NCBI RefSeq assembly: GCF_014137995.1
Contig: NZ_JACGWV010000002.1
Location: 1,364,001-1,428,000, forward strand
Reading direction: 5' to 3'
Length of the DNA stretch: 64,000 nt
Source of the DNA: Promicromonospora sukumoe
GTDB lineage: Bacteria > Actinomycetota > Actinomycetes > Actinomycetales > Cellulomonadaceae
Shown here: piece after piece, positions 9,075-18,304 of the stretch
Position numbering within the stretch: the stretch's first letter is position 1
How the letters are laid out: every line of letters starts with the position of its first letter
Translations under genes and position numbers: made by a program
Notes under the pieces: generated by a model
Seen by the model: only the letters and a program-made list of their open reading frames with translations
What the model was told of the DNA's origin: nothing
Database searches by the model: none

Positions 9075-9410
9075 ATGTTCCCGCCGATGCAGCCCGAGGT
9101 CCCGTCGCTCCACCCCAGCGAGCTCGACCCGTCCGCCCCCGTCCCCGCCGGCACCGTCCTGCTGGACGTGCGCGAGCAGGACGAGTGGGACGCCGGCCAC
9201 GCCGTGGGCGCCGTGCACATCCCGCTGGGCGACCTGCCCGCGCGGTACGGCGAGCTCGACGCCGAGGCCCCGGTCCTGGTCATCTGCCACTCCGGCGGCC
9301 GCTCGGCGCGCGCGACGCAGTGGCTCAACGACGCGGTCGGCTTCGAGGCGACGAACCTCGACGGCGGCATCGTCGCCTGGGCGGGCGCCGGGCTGCCGGT
9401 CGAGCGCTGA
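9075..9410 (+). CDS. Single-domain rhodanese-like protein
   Basis: A 111-residue protein made almost wholly of one rhodanese domain. The start of the fold is [15 protein letters not shown], followed by the [10 protein letters not shown] strand. The active-site loop is CHSGGRS with catalytic Cys72, the residue that would carry a persulfide. The DGGIVAW segment near the end is also typical. Such proteins move sulfane sulfur or act on related thiol chemistry in the cytoplasm; the partner is unknown. The gene has no ribosome site and probably a leaderless message. It converges with the GHL10-type hydrolase gene after a short gap. Confidence 0.9.
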   Translation: MFPPMQPEVPSLHPSELDPSAPVPAGTVLLDVREQDEWDAGHAVGAVHIPLGDLPARYGELDAEAPVLVICHSGGRSARATQWLNDAVGFEATNLDGGIVAWAGAGLPVER

Positions 9411-9449
9411 CGCCCGTCCGCCGAGCGCCGACGCACCTGACCCGGCCGG

Positions 9450-11153
9450 CTACTTCTCGGTGACCCGCGGCTGGCTCGGGTCGGTCTCGTTCCAGACCCG
9501 GTCCAGCGCGGTGACGGCGTAGGTGTACTCGGCGCCGCGCTCGGCCGAGGTGTCGAGCCACGACTGCACGCGCCCGCTCACGCCGCGGAACGTGCCCACG
9601 AGGTTCGCGGGGTCGTTCGTGTCCACCGTGTCGGCGGCACCGGCCACGCGGTAGACGGCGAACGACGTGGCCCGTGCGTTCTTGTTGCCGATGTCGGCCA
9701 CGTGGACCTTGACGCCGTCGGGCACCCGGCGGGCCTTGGTGAGCACCGGGGTGACCACCGGGTCGGCCGGCAGGTGCGGCATCGGAGGCACGAGCGCCGG
9801 GTGCTGGTAGTGGTCCGCGACCACCTTGGACATCGCGCCCTGCGGGTCGGCGGGCACGTGCACGGCCGAGTAGTAGACGTTGCCGTGGATCGGCCCGACG
9901 TCGCGGCTGACCTCCCGGCAGAGGTCCAGGTGGTTGGTGAGCTCCTCCGGGTCGGTGAAGACGCCGCTCGTCACCTTGTAGAGGGCCTCGCCGATGTACA
10001 GCTGGGTGCCCGACTGCGCGGCGACCTCGGCCCACCACGGCACGAGCTTCGCGTAGTCGGCGACGGTCAGCCCGATCTGCCAGTAGACCTGCGGGTTGAC
10101 GTAGTCGAGCCAGCCCTCCAGCACCCACTTGCGGGTGTCGGCGTACAGGTCGTCGTACGACTCCTGGCCGCCGGTCTCCGAGCCGAGCGGGTCGGTGGTG
10201 GAGTTGCGCCAGATCCCGAACGGGCTGATCCCGAACTTGACCCAGGGCTTGGTCTCCTTGATGCGCACGCTCATCGTCTCGACGAAGTGGTCGACGTTGT
10301 GCCGCCGCCAGTCCTCGATCGTGTCGAAGCCCGCGCCGTACAGCTCGTACGTGCCGATGTCGGGCAGCACGTGGCCGTCCACCGGGTACGGGTAGAAGTA
10401 GTCGTCGAAGTGCACGCCGTCGACGTCGTAGTTCGCCACCGCGTGCAGGATCGACTCCTGGATGTGCTCCTGCGCGGCGGGGACGCCCGGGTCGAAGTAG
10501 AGCCGGCCGTGGTACTCCCACACCCAGTCCGCGTGCTGCCGCGCCGGGTGCTCGGGGACGAGCTGCGACAGGTCCGTCTCGATCGAGACGCGGTACGGGT
10601 TGAACCAGGCGTGCAGCTCGATGTTGCGCCGGTGCGCCTCCTCAACCATGAACGCCAGCGGGTCGTAGCCCGGGTCCTGCCCCTGCGTGCCCGTCAGGTA
10701 CTTGGACCACGGCTCGTAGGGGCTGTCGTAGAACGCGTCGGCCGTGGGGCGGACCTGCACGAACACGGCGTTCAGCCGGTTCTCCTGCGCCACGTCGAGC
10801 CAGTGCAGGAACTCCGCCTTCTGGGTGTCCGCGTCGAGGCCGCTCGTCGACGGCCAGTCGATGTTGGCGACGCTGGCGATCCACATGGCGCGCAGCTCGC
10901 GCTTGAGCCCCAGGTCCGGCGACGGCGATGGTGAGGCGTTGCCGGTCATGGCCGGGGCGCCGAGCGCTGTGGCCGGGTCGAGGGCCGAGATCGTGACACC
11001 GATCGCCGCGGCCGCCGTGCCCGCCGTCGCCATCGTGAGGAACTCACGACGGCCGATCCCCGGCACCACCCCCGCCTGCCTGTCCTGCTCCAGCGACCTG
11101 GTACGCGCGTAGGCGGGCAGTTCGGTCGCCTCACGGCGGGCGGGGTGCCTCAC
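9450..11153 (-). CDS. Secreted GHL10-type glycosyl hydrolase-like protein
   Basis: A 567-residue exported protein of the GHL10/YngK family (formerly DUF187), thought to act on glycans, possibly cell wall material. A twin-arginine signal is visible (GRREFLT at residues 34-40, then a hydrophobic stretch). The barrel starts at [10 protein letters not shown] near residue 86 and includes [25 protein letters not shown] and the NPQVYWQIG segment. The last 100 residues look like a fibronectin type III module. The GTG start at 11153 is supported by GGAGGT with a seven-base spacer. Substrate and catalytic residues have not been proved for most of this family, so the activity is inferred. It lies alone, converging on the rhodanese gene. 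Confidence 0.85.
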   Translation of the reverse strand: MRHPARREATELPAYARTRSLEQDRQAGVVPGIGRREFLTMATAGTAAAAIGVTISALDPATALGAPAMTGNASPSPSPDLGLKRELRAMWIASVANIDWPSTSGLDADTQKAEFLHWLDVAQENRLNAVFVQVRPTADAFYDSPYEPWSKYLTGTQGQDPGYDPLAFMVEEAHRRNIELHAWFNPYRVSIETDLSQLVPEHPARQHADWVWEYHGRLYFDPGVPAAQEHIQESILHAVANYDVDGVHFDDYFYPYPVDGHVLPDIGTYELYGAGFDTIEDWRRHNVDHFVETMSVRIKETKPWVKFGISPFGIWRNSTTDPLGSETGGQESYDDLYADTRKWVLEGWLDYVNPQVYWQIGLTVADYAKLVPWWAEVAAQSGTQLYIGEALYKVTSGVFTDPEELTNHLDLCREVSRDVGPIHGNVYYSAVHVPADPQGAMSKVVADHYQHPALVPPMPHLPADPVVTPVLTKARRVPDGVKVHVADIGNKNARATSFAVYRVAGAADTVDTNDPANLVGTFRGVSGRVQSWLDTSAERGAEYTYAVTALDRVWNETDPSQPRVTEK

Positions 11154-11303
11154 GTGCTTGACCTCCGGTGCTGGCTGCTGGGGGTTGGTGCCGTGGTGCT
11201 CTGTGATGTGGTTGTCTCAAGTTGGCCGGCGTCGATCGGCGCACAGGATCGACAGCAATGGTGACGAACAATGCCACTGGGCGACGCCGTGGGGAAACTC
11301 TTG

Positions 11304-11323
11304 CACATCTCGCGCCAGATGTG
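11304..11323. promoter_or_regulatory. Inverted repeat upstream of the GHL10 gene
   Basis: CACATCT (11304-11310) and AGATGTG (11317-11323) form a perfect 7-bp inverted repeat with a 6-bp spacer. It is in the unusually AT-rich gap between the GHL10 gene and the acetyltransferase gene, about 150 bp before the GHL10 start. It looks like a dimeric regulator site. A second small repeat, GTGAAA/TTTCAC at 11347-11363, overlaps the acetyltransferase stop codon. Confidence 0.35.
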
Positions 11324-11359
11324 AAGTTTGCACAGTGGAGCAGATTGTGAAACTTACTT

Positions 11360-11671
11360 TCACGCCTCCGCGGCCGGATGCCGGAGCAGGTCGTCGTACT
11401 CGGGCGAGTGCTTGCGCACGTAGGCCTTGATGTAGGGGCACAGCGGGATGATCGTCCTCCCGGCCTCGCGCACCATGCCGAGGGCGGCCTTCGCGAGCTG
11501 ACCAGCGAGCCCCTGACCCTCGAACTCCTCGAAGACCTCGGTGTGCACGAAGATCACGGCGCCCCGGTCGTTCTCGTAGACGGCGAAGCCGGCCAGGGTG
11601 CCGTCGACGCTCACCTCGAACCGGGACTCGTCGGGGTTGTCGACCACTTTCACCTGAGGCTCGTCTGTCAT
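11360..11671 (-). CDS. Small GNAT-like N-acetyltransferase (YjdJ type)
   Basis: A 103-residue protein of the short GCN5-related acetyltransferase group. The fold is visible as GTLAGFAVYENDRGAVIF, then FVHTEVFEEFEGQGLAGQL, which holds the acetyl-CoA pyrophosphate loop, and a C-terminal IPLCPYIKAYVRKHPEY-like segment (actual residues IPLCPYIKAYVRKHSPEY). The substrate is unknown for this group. The ATG at 11671 is preferred because homologues begin close to the first strand; an in-frame ATG three codons earlier is possible. The gene stands alone between the GHL10 gene and a divergent MFS gene. Confidence 0.85.
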   Translation of the reverse strand: MTDEPQVKVVDNPDESRFEVSVDGTLAGFAVYENDRGAVIFVHTEVFEEFEGQGLAGQLAKAALGMVREAGRTIIPLCPYIKAYVRKHSPEYDDLLRHPAAEA

Positions 11672-11789
11672 GGGCCCCATCGTGCGGCACGCACCCGCGG
11701 GTCGCCAGCCCCGGGTGCGGCCCCGGTGCGTGGCCGGCGCCGGCCCGGGTGCCGGCACCGGTGTCAGTGGTCGGTGCGACACTCGACGC

Positions 11790-13013
11790 GTGCCACAGAC
11801 CGCTGCCTCACCCCGTTCCAACCCCTACGCGGCGGTCCTCCGCACCCCCGGAGCCCTCAAGTTCTCCGCGGCCGGCGCGCTGGCCCGGCTCCCGATGTCG
11901 ATGGTCGGGATCGGCGCCGTGCTCATGGTCCAGGGCCTGTACGACAGCTACGCCATGGCGGGCCGGGTCGCGGCCGTGCTGGGCCTGGCGCAGGCGTTCG
12001 TCGCGCCGCAGATCGCCCGCTGGGTCGACCGCCGCGGGCAGCGGACGGTGCTCCTGCCCGCGCTGCTCGTGTCCGTCGCCGGGCTGGGCGGCCTCGTCAC
12101 GGCCGCGGTGCTCGGCGCCCCCGAGTGGGTGCTCTGGCCGCTCGCCGCGGTCGCGGGCGCGAGCCAGGGCTCGTACGGCTCGATGGTTCGGGCCCGCTGG
12201 AACCACGCGCTCGACGACCCGCGCAAGCTGCACACCGCGTACTCGCTGGAGTCGTCGGTCGACGAGCTGGTCTTCATCGTCGGGCCGGTGCTGGCCACGA
12301 CGCTCGCGACCGCGGTGGCGGCGCCGTCCGCCCTGGTGGTCGCGGGGGTCGCGGCGCTGACGGGCGGGCTGCTGTTCGTGGTGCAGCGCGCCACGGAACC
12401 CGCCGTCGTGCCCCCGGACACCGAGGTGCGGCACCGCCCCGTCGTCCTCGTGCCCGGGATGCCGGTGCTGGTGCTCGTCTTCGTGGCCATGGGAATGATC
12501 TTCGGGTCGATGGAGGTCGTCACCGTCGCGTTCGCCGAGGAGCGCGGCAGCAAGGGTGCCGCCGGACTGGTGCTCGCGGTGTTCGCGCTGGGGTCGATGG
12601 TCGCGGGCCTCGCGTACGGCGCACGGCACTTCACCAGCCCTGCCGTGCGGCGGTTCGTGATCGGGATGGTGGCCCTCGGACCGGGCGTCTCCCTCTTCCT
12701 GCTGGCGCACAACCTGTGGGCGCTGGCCGCCGCGATGTTCGTGGCCGGGCTCGCCATCGCCCCCACCGTCATCACCGGCAACGGCCTGGTGCAGGACATG
12801 GTGGCCGGGCACCAGCTCACCGAGGCCCTGACCTGGGTGGGCACGTCGATCGGCATCGGCGCCTCGCTCGGCGCGTCCGTCGCCGGCATGCGCGTGGACG
12901 ACGCCGGGGCGGACGCGGGCTTCCTCGTCCCCGTCGCCGCGGCCTGGTTCGCCGCGCTGCTGACGCTCGCCGCGAGCCGCACGCTGCGCCGGCAGGCCGC
13001 GGCGCAGCCATGA
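11790..13013 (+). CDS. MFS transporter
   Basis: A 407-residue major facilitator carrier with about twelve hydrophobic segments in two halves. The loop after helix 2 reads WVDRRGQRTVL, a clear form of the MFS A-motif (DRRGRR). It lacks large extra domains, which favours a small-molecule efflux carrier; the substrate cannot be predicted. The start is placed at GTG 11790 because GACACT lies six bases upstream, giving a leaderless arrangement, and because the first helix then begins about 20 residues later. It is divergent from the acetyltransferase gene. The following NfeD-like gene appears to have its own control region. Confidence 0.82.
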   Translation: MPQTAASPRSNPYAAVLRTPGALKFSAAGALARLPMSMVGIGAVLMVQGLYDSYAMAGRVAAVLGLAQAFVAPQIARWVDRRGQRTVLLPALLVSVAGLGGLVTAAVLGAPEWVLWPLAAVAGASQGSYGSMVRARWNHALDDPRKLHTAYSLESSVDELVFIVGPVLATTLATAVAAPSALVVAGVAALTGGLLFVVQRATEPAVVPPDTEVRHRPVVLVPGMPVLVLVFVAMGMIFGSMEVVTVAFAEERGSKGAAGLVLAVFALGSMVAGLAYGARHFTSPAVRRFVIGMVALGPGVSLFLLAHNLWALAAAMFVAGLAIAPTVITGNGLVQDMVAGHQLTEALTWVGTSIGIGASLGASVAGMRVDDAGADAGFLVPVAAAWFAALLTLAASRTLRRQAAAQP

Positions 13014-13061
13014 TCGACGCCGCCGGGCACACCCACGGGAATTTCACCCGCGAAAGCCCTG

Positions 13062-13094
13062 AGATGTAAATAACCGTCCTGATACGTTACATCT
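13062..13094. promoter_or_regulatory. Inverted repeat before the NfeD-flotillin operon
   Basis: AGATGTAA (13062-13069) and TTACATCT (13087-13094) form a perfect 8-bp inverted repeat with a 17-bp spacer in an AT-rich pocket upstream of the NfeD-like gene. A further TCACATCT follows at 13101. The site probably controls the NfeD-flotillin pair; the regulator is unknown. Confidence 0.45.
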
Positions 13095-13125
13095 GACTTA
13101 TCACATCTTCACGAACGGACCCGGG

Positions 13126-13590
13126 ATGCTTGTCTTCATCGTCATCGGACTCCTCGGGCTCGGGCTGGCGGTCGCCTCGCTCCTGCTGGGCGACTTCCTC
13201 GACCTGCTGGACGGCGCCATCTCGGGCACCTCGCTGGGCGCCGGCGGGCTCCTGTTCGGCGCGACCGGGATGCTGGTGCTGTCCTGGGGCCTCGAACCGT
13301 GGGTCGCCTACCCGGCGGGGCTCGTGGTCGCGGTCCTCGTGGTCCTCCTGGTCAACGTGCTGGTCAAGCGCCTCAAGGCCGGCGACGACGGCGCGCCCGT
13401 CTCGCTGGTGGGCGCGCAGGGCTCGGTGACGTCCGGCGTCGACCGCGGGCACGGCGAGGTGTCGCTCGACGCCGCGTCCGAGCTGGAGACCCGGCTCGCG
13501 TTCTCCGACGAGCCGATCGAGCAGGGCACCCGCATCGTCGTCGTCGAGCAGCACGGCGCGCGCGTGAAGGTCGAGCCGGTGTGGCGCTGA
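13126..13590 (+). CDS. NfeD-like membrane protein
   Basis: A 154-residue protein with hydrophobic segments at about residues 1-20 and 40-75. A small soluble C-terminal domain rich in beta-strands spans about 90-154 and matches the OB-fold of NfeD-like proteins. NfeD proteins are typically encoded next to flotillins and are thought to assist their assembly in membrane microdomains. Here the next gene, 94 bp downstream on the same strand, is a flotillin, which strongly supports the call. The ATG at 13126 has GGACCCGGG upstream, a weak ribosome site. There is no protease domain, so this is the short NfeD form. Confidence 0.82.
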   Translation: MLVFIVIGLLGLGLAVASLLLGDFLDLLDGAISGTSLGAGGLLFGATGMLVLSWGLEPWVAYPAGLVVAVLVVLLVNVLVKRLKAGDDGAPVSLVGAQGSVTSGVDRGHGEVSLDAASELETRLAFSDEPIEQGTRIVVVEQHGARVKVEPVWR

Positions 13591-13684
13591 GCCGCACCAC
13601 GCCGACGCCCCTCCCCACCCCCGAACACCCTCGACCGGGACCGCACGCCGGCCCGGTCCACACCGACTCACCCCAGGAGCCGAC

Positions 13685-15163
13685 ATGGAACTGAACGGTC
13701 AGCTGGTCGGCGTCATCGCCGTCGTGGCGGGCGTCCTCGCGATCTTCCTCGTCCTCGCGTTCGTCGCGAGCCGCATCCGGCGGGTCCCGCCGAACGAGGC
13801 GTTGATCGTCGTGGGCCGTGGCGCGGGGAAGTCCGAGGCCCAGACGGCCAGCCAGCGCGTCGTCGTCGGCGGACGGGCCTTCGTGTGGCCGGTGCTGCAG
13901 CAGGGCTTCGCGATCTCGCTGGAGCAGCGCCAGATCGGGATCACCGTCGAGGGCGTCGACAAGAACCGCATCAAGATCGCCATCAAGGCGTCGATCAACT
14001 TCAAGGTGCGGGGTGACGAGGAGGGCGTGCGGCGCGCCGCACAGCGCTTCCTGTCCCAGCAGCACCTGCTGACGGAGATCATCAAGGAGTCCCTGGAGGG
14101 CTCGCTGCGGTCGATCGTCGGCGACATGACGATCGAGCAGATCATCTCGGACCGCAAGGGCCTGTCCGACCGCGTGGTGCAGTCGACCAAGACGGACCTC
14201 TCGGAGCAGGGCCTCCAGGTCGACCTGCTGAACATCTCCGACATCTCGACGCCGGGGTCGGACTACCTCGCGAACCTCGGCCGCGCCGAGGCCGCCAACG
14301 CCCGCCAGCTCGCCGAGGTGTCCGAGGCGGAGGCCAACCGGGCCTCGGAGTTCGCCGTGATCGAGGCCGCCGAGCAGATCGCCGAGCGGCAGAAGGCGCT
14401 CGACCTGAAGAAGGCCACCATCAAGGCCGAGACCGACCGGGCCAACGCCGAGGCGGAGGCCGCCGGCCAGCTCGCCCGGGCCGAGCAGGACCGGCTCGTG
14501 GCCCAGCAGGAGCGCGAGGCCATGGCCGAGAAGGCGCGCGTGGAGCAGGAGCGCCTCGACATCGAGGTCCGCAAGCCCGCCGAGGCCACGGCGTACGCCG
14601 AGGTCCAGGGCGCCAACGCCCGCCGTGACGCGAACAACGCGGCCACCGAGGCCGAGGCGTTCAAGCGCACCACGATCGCCCAGGCGAACAAGACGGCCGC
14701 GCTGCAGGACGCCGAGGCGTCCGCCGAGTCCGTCCGCCGCGCGGGCGAGGCCGAGCGTGACAAGCAGGTGGCCCTGGCCGCCGGTATCGAGGCCGAGGGC
14801 CGCGCCCGGGCCGCCGCCGTCGAGGCCGAGGGTCTCGCGGAGGCCAAGGCCACCGACGCCAAGGCCGAGGCGCTGCGCAAGTACGGCGAGGCCGCGCTGG
14901 TGCAGGAGCTCATCGAGCGCCTGCCCGAGATCGTCCGCGCCGCCGCCGAGCCGATCGCCTCGATCCAGGGCATGACCGTGGTCTCGACCGACGGGGCCTC
15001 CGCGATCACCAAGAACGTGGCCTCGGTGCTCGGCGAGGGCCAGGGCGTCATCAAGCAGCTCACCGGCGTGGACATCCACCAGCTCATCTCGGGCCTGGCC
15101 GGGCCGGCCGCCGGCAACGGCACGGGGACCGCAGCCTCCGGAGAAGCCGCAACCAAGAACTGA
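13685..15163 (+). CDS. Flotillin-like SPFH/band 7 protein
   Basis: A 492-residue flotillin-type scaffold protein. A single membrane segment covers about residues 7-30. The SPFH domain follows (RVPPNEALIVVGRGAGKSE and onward to about 190). A long Ala-Glu-Lys-rich coiled coil covers about 200-430 and would drive oligomer formation. A Gly-Ala-rich tail ends the protein. Flotillins organise fluid membrane regions and influence secretion and wall synthesis. The ribosome site CAGGAGCCGAC lies just before the ATG. The preceding NfeD-like gene is its usual partner. The operon ends at the family A palindrome at 15186. Confidence 0.93.
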   Translation: MELNGQLVGVIAVVAGVLAIFLVLAFVASRIRRVPPNEALIVVGRGAGKSEAQTASQRVVVGGRAFVWPVLQQGFAISLEQRQIGITVEGVDKNRIKIAIKASINFKVRGDEEGVRRAAQRFLSQQHLLTEIIKESLEGSLRSIVGDMTIEQIISDRKGLSDRVVQSTKTDLSEQGLQVDLLNISDISTPGSDYLANLGRAEAANARQLAEVSEAEANRASEFAVIEAAEQIAERQKALDLKKATIKAETDRANAEAEAAGQLARAEQDRLVAQQEREAMAEKARVEQERLDIEVRKPAEATAYAEVQGANARRDANNAATEAEAFKRTTIAQANKTAALQDAEASAESVRRAGEAERDKQVALAAGIEAEGRARAAAVEAEGLAEAKATDAKAEALRKYGEAALVQELIERLPEIVRAAAEPIASIQGMTVVSTDGASAITKNVASVLGEGQGVIKQLTGVDIHQLISGLAGPAAGNGTGTAASGEAATKN

Positions 15164-15185
15164 GCCAGGGTCGTCAGACCAAGCG

Positions 15186-15237
15186 CGACGTGTCAGACCC
15201 CCAGGTCCCCCGAGGGACCTGGGGGTCTGACACGTCG
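15186..15237. terminator. Long palindrome, family A copy 2
   Basis: A perfect 24-bp inverted repeat with a 4-nt loop (15210-15213), between the convergent flotillin gene (23 nt away) and MFS gene (30 nt away). It shares the ACGTGTCAGAC outer arm with the other family A copies, but the inner arm is CCCCAGGTCCC, with matching changes on the other side. It probably ends transcription from both sides. Confidence 0.8.
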
Positions 15238-15266
15238 GGGGCTCTTCAGGAGCAGGGGCGCCCGGG

Positions 15267-16574
15267 TCAGGGCTCCGGGTGCCGCGCGTCGTACCGCCAG
15301 AACCGCGGCGTCAGACGGACGATCACCCAGAGCAGCACCACGCACGTGAGCCCGCCCGCGACGGCCGCCCAGCCCTCGCCGAACCAGGTCGCCTCGGCGC
15401 CGAGCACCATCTCCCCGAGGCGCGGGCCGCCGGCCACCACCACGATGAACACGCCCTGCAGCCGCCCGCGCATGTGGTCCGGGGTCGCGGTCTGCAGGAT
15501 GCTCTGCCGGAACACGGACGAGATGCTGTCGGAGCCGCCCGCGAACGCGAGCGCGATCCCGGCCGCGACGACGGCCCAGACGATCGTCCCGTCGGGCGAC
15601 CCGCGGCCCACCAGCACGAGCACCAGCCCGAACGCGGCGATCGACAGGCCCCACGCCGTGATGGCCCAGACGATGATCTGGCCCTGCTTGCGCAGGCGCG
15701 TCAGCCCGCCGGAGAACACGCTCGCCAGGATGCCGCCGACGGCGAAGGCCGCGGCGAGCACGCCCGTCGTCGTCTCGCCGCCGCCCAGGTAGATGACGCC
15801 CGCCGCGGGCCACAGCACCCGCGGGAACGACAGCACCATGGCGCAGATGTCGACGAGGAACGTGGTGCGCACGTTGGGCTGGGTGGCGAGGTAGCGCAGG
15901 CCGTCCAGCACGGACCGCAGCCCGACGGCGCCCACCCGGCTCCGGCCGTTCCCGCTCCCGCCCTCGCCGGCGCCCTCCGGCAGCACCGGCGGCAGGCGGA
16001 ACACGGCCCAGAGGGCCGCCAGGAACAGCACCATGTCCAGCGTGTACGCCCAGGCGTAGCCGAGCTGCGCGACGAGCAGCGCGCCGATCAGCGGCCCGCC
16101 GGTCAGCGCGACGTTCATCGAGAGCGACGCCAGGGCGTTGGCCGCGGGCATGAGCTCCTTGGGCAGCAGCCGCGGGATGATCGCCGAGCGCGCGGGGTTG
16201 TTGATCGCGAACGCCGCGCTCTGCACGGCGACCAGGCCGTAGAGCAGCTCCACGGACTCCAGCCCGAGCCAGGCCTGGGCGGCGATGGCGGCCACGACGA
16301 CCCACAGCACGGCCGACGACACCAGCGACACCTTGCGCCGGTCGTAGTGGTCCACCAGCGCGCCGCCGTACAGGCCGAGCGCCACGAGCGGGACCAGCGA
16401 GAACAGGCCCAGCACGCCGACGGCGAGCGTCGAGCCGGTCAGCGCGTAGACCTGCAGGCCCACCGCGACGATGGTCACCTGCGTGCCGATGTTCGAGACG
16501 GACAGCCCGAACCAGAGGCGCCGGTAGTCCGGCGACACCTTCAGGGGCGTGGTGTCGGCGAGCAGATGGCGCAT
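15267..16574 (-). CDS. MFS transporter, EntS-like
   Basis: A 435-residue major facilitator carrier. It begins with a short basic region, SPDYRRLWFG, typical of the EntS/MFS_3 branch that includes siderophore and drug exporters. The A-motif loop is LVDHYDRRKV. About twelve helices are present, with a hydrophilic Gly-rich linker near the middle. ATG 16574 is chosen because it places the conserved YRRLWFG box near residue 18. The substrate is not predictable and no siderophore synthesis genes are nearby. Its upstream region holds an unusual set of tandem hairpins. Confidence 0.82.
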   Translation of the reverse strand: MRHLLADTTPLKVSPDYRRLWFGLSVSNIGTQVTIVAVGLQVYALTGSTLAVGVLGLFSLVPLVALGLYGGALVDHYDRRKVSLVSSAVLWVVVAAIAAQAWLGLESVELLYGLVAVQSAAFAINNPARSAIIPRLLPKELMPAANALASLSMNVALTGGPLIGALLVAQLGYAWAYTLDMVLFLAALWAVFRLPPVLPEGAGEGGSGNGRSRVGAVGLRSVLDGLRYLATQPNVRTTFLVDICAMVLSFPRVLWPAAGVIYLGGGETTTGVLAAAFAVGGILASVFSGGLTRLRKQGQIIVWAITAWGLSIAAFGLVLVLVGRGSPDGTIVWAVVAAGIALAFAGGSDSISSVFRQSILQTATPDHMRGRLQGVFIVVVAGGPRLGEMVLGAEATWFGEGWAAVAGGLTCVVLLWVIVRLTPRFWRYDARHPEP

Positions 16575-16688
16575 GATGCCCGATCGTATGCCGGGGCAAC
16601 GTGCCCGGGCGGCGCCGTCCATATGACGTTCGCCGCACTCGTGCCCGGTGCCGACCTCGGGACGACGCCGGGCCCGACCCCGGACATG

Positions 16689-16738
16689 ACAGAGCGGGCG
16701 CCCAGGTCACCCCCCGATGCCCTGAGCTCCCGCTCTGT
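16689..16738. other. Large-loop inverted repeat
   Basis: ACAGAGCGGG (16689-16698) and CCCGCTCTGT (16729-16738) are perfectly complementary, 30 nt apart. The loop is GC-rich. The element lies upstream of the MFS gene, next to the three tandem hairpins, and may be part of the same structured region. Confidence 0.45.
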
Positions 16739-16756
16739 TCACTTCCGGCCCTGGGC

Positions 16757-16878
16757 CGGGCCGCCCCCCAGCGGCGGCCCGACCCTGGACTCAGGGTCCG
16801 TGAGCCGGGACACCCCCCAGCGGTGTCCCGACCCCAGACTCCGGTCCGCGGGCCGGGACGCCCCCCAGCGGCGTCCCG
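16757..16878. repeat. Three tandem covarying hairpins with invariant loop
   Basis: Three hairpins (16757-16781, 16806-16830, 16854-16878) are spaced by 48-49 bp. Each has a 9-bp stem and the same 7-nt loop CCCCAGC. The left arms are GGGCCGCC, GGGACACC and GGGACGCC, and the right arms change to match in every case. The spacers also resemble one another, so this is a tandem repeat of 2.5 units under structural constraint. It lies in the 412-bp gap between the MFS start (16574) and the LAXTG gene stop (16987), where I see no gene. Confidence 0.75.
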
Positions 16879-16986
16879 ACCTCACGAACCTTCCGACCCG
16901 GGCTGGGTCGGCTCCCTGTCACGAGCCCCTTGACAGACTCACGACGAGAACCGCGCCCGGGCCGTAGTCGCCCTTCGGCGCGTGGT

Positions 16987-18279
16987 TTAACCCACGCTCC
17001 GACGGCGACGCATGCGGAGCGCCACGAGTCCCAGCCCCAGGAGGAGCGAGACCAGCGCGAGCTGCCCCGTGATCATGGGGCCCGTCTGGGCAAGGGTCTC
17101 GCCGGGAACATCCGGCGCCACCTGCCCCTCGGGCCCGGTCCGTGTACCGCTGAGGAGGCCGGCGACCGAGCCGTCCGACAGGACCGCCCCGTCGGCGGCG
17201 GTCGTCGGCACGACGACCGCCTTGTCTCCCCAGGTGATGTCGACGCCGGTGTCCCGGGCGTCGGTGTCCGGCGCGGGCTCGTCGGACCGCGCCTCGGCGG
17301 CGTCCGCCGGGTCCGCGGGTCCGGCGTCCGCCGGGTCCGCGGGTCCGGCGGACGCCGGGTCGGTGCCGGGCGCGTCCCCGGCCACGGCGTCGCGCGCCAC
17401 GTCGATGACGCCGGGCGTCACGGCATCCGACCAGCCGACGGCGGGGTAGGCGGTACCGGGGACGTCGGCCCCCGGACGTCCTGCTCCGGGGCGCGGGTCG
17501 GTGCCGAGCCAGCCCTCGGGCCGGCCCTGGCCGGGACGACCGTGGCCGTCGTCGGGCCTGCCGGTCGCGGGGCCGTCCGTGCCGGGGCGGCCCGTACCGG
17601 GGCCGCCTTCGCCGGGCTCGTTCGTGCCAGGCTCGCCGGTACCAGGGTCGACGCCGGGGTCACCGACGCCGGGGTCGAGGATTCCGGGATCGAGGATGCC
17701 GCCGTCGGGGTCGGTACCCGGCTCGTCGGTTCCCGGCCTGCCGGGCTCGTCGGTACCAGGCTCATCGGTGCCGGGCTGCTCCGTACCAGGCTGCTCCGTG
17801 CCGGGCTCGTCCGTGCCCGGGTCACCGGGCACCTCGCCGCCCACGGGCAGGAGACCGTCCAGGAGGTCGTGGACCAGGCCGTCGGCGCCGAGCGTCCCGT
17901 CGACCACGCCCGCGAGGTCGCCGTGCACGACCGACCCGACGATCCCCTCGCCGGAGGCACCGGTCGCGGCATCGCCCGCAGCGCCGTCGTCCGAGGCGGC
18001 GTCGTCGTCCGAAGCCCCAGCGTCGTCCGAGGCAGCACCGTCGACCGAGACGGCAGCGTCGACCGAAGCACCGGCGCCGTCCGGCACGGCCTCGTCCGAG
18101 GCAGCGTCAACGGAGGCAGCGGCGTCAGCCGAGGCAGCGCCCTCGATCGTCTCGGGTGCTCCCTGGGTGGCGGTGTCCGTCGGACCGTCCCCGGCGGCGT
18201 AGGCCGAGGCGGCACCGACGACCACGAGGCCGCCCGTCACGAGCGCCGTGAACAGCGCACGTCGGAAGTTCTTGTCCAT
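16987..18279 (-). CDS. LAXTG-anchored surface protein
   Basis: A 430-residue low-complexity wall protein. A signal peptide covers about residues 1-29. An Ala-Asp-Ser-rich acidic stretch follows to about 120. A Pro-Gly-Thr-Asp/Glu repeat region (PGTDEPGTEQPGT type) occupies roughly 150-270 and resembles a wall-spanning stalk. The C-terminus has LAQTG at 396-400, then a hydrophobic helix and MRRRRSVG. That is the LAXTG signal handled by class E sortases of high-GC actinobacteria. The ribosome site AAGGAGAGA precedes the ATG. No enzymatic domain is recognised. The next gene upstream encodes another repetitive exported protein, so the pair may form surface structure. Confidence 0.8.
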   Translation of the reverse strand: MDKNFRRALFTALVTGGLVVVGAASAYAAGDGPTDTATQGAPETIEGAASADAAASVDAASDEAVPDGAGASVDAAVSVDGAASDDAGASDDDAASDDGAAGDAATGASGEGIVGSVVHGDLAGVVDGTLGADGLVHDLLDGLLPVGGEVPGDPGTDEPGTEQPGTEQPGTDEPGTDEPGRPGTDEPGTDPDGGILDPGILDPGVGDPGVDPGTGEPGTNEPGEGGPGTGRPGTDGPATGRPDDGHGRPGQGRPEGWLGTDPRPGAGRPGADVPGTAYPAVGWSDAVTPGVIDVARDAVAGDAPGTDPASAGPADPADAGPADPADAAEARSDEPAPDTDARDTGVDITWGDKAVVVPTTAADGAVLSDGSVAGLLSGTRTGPEGQVAPDVPGETLAQTGPMITGQLALVSLLLGLGLVALRMRRRRSVG

Positions 18280-18304
18280 GGGTCTCTCCTTGCCTGGCGT
18301 GGAG

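Noticed and set aside
16757..16878. CRISPR-like array
   Set aside because: Only three units, the repeat is itself a hairpin with changing stem sequence, the spacers resemble each other, and no cas gene is near.
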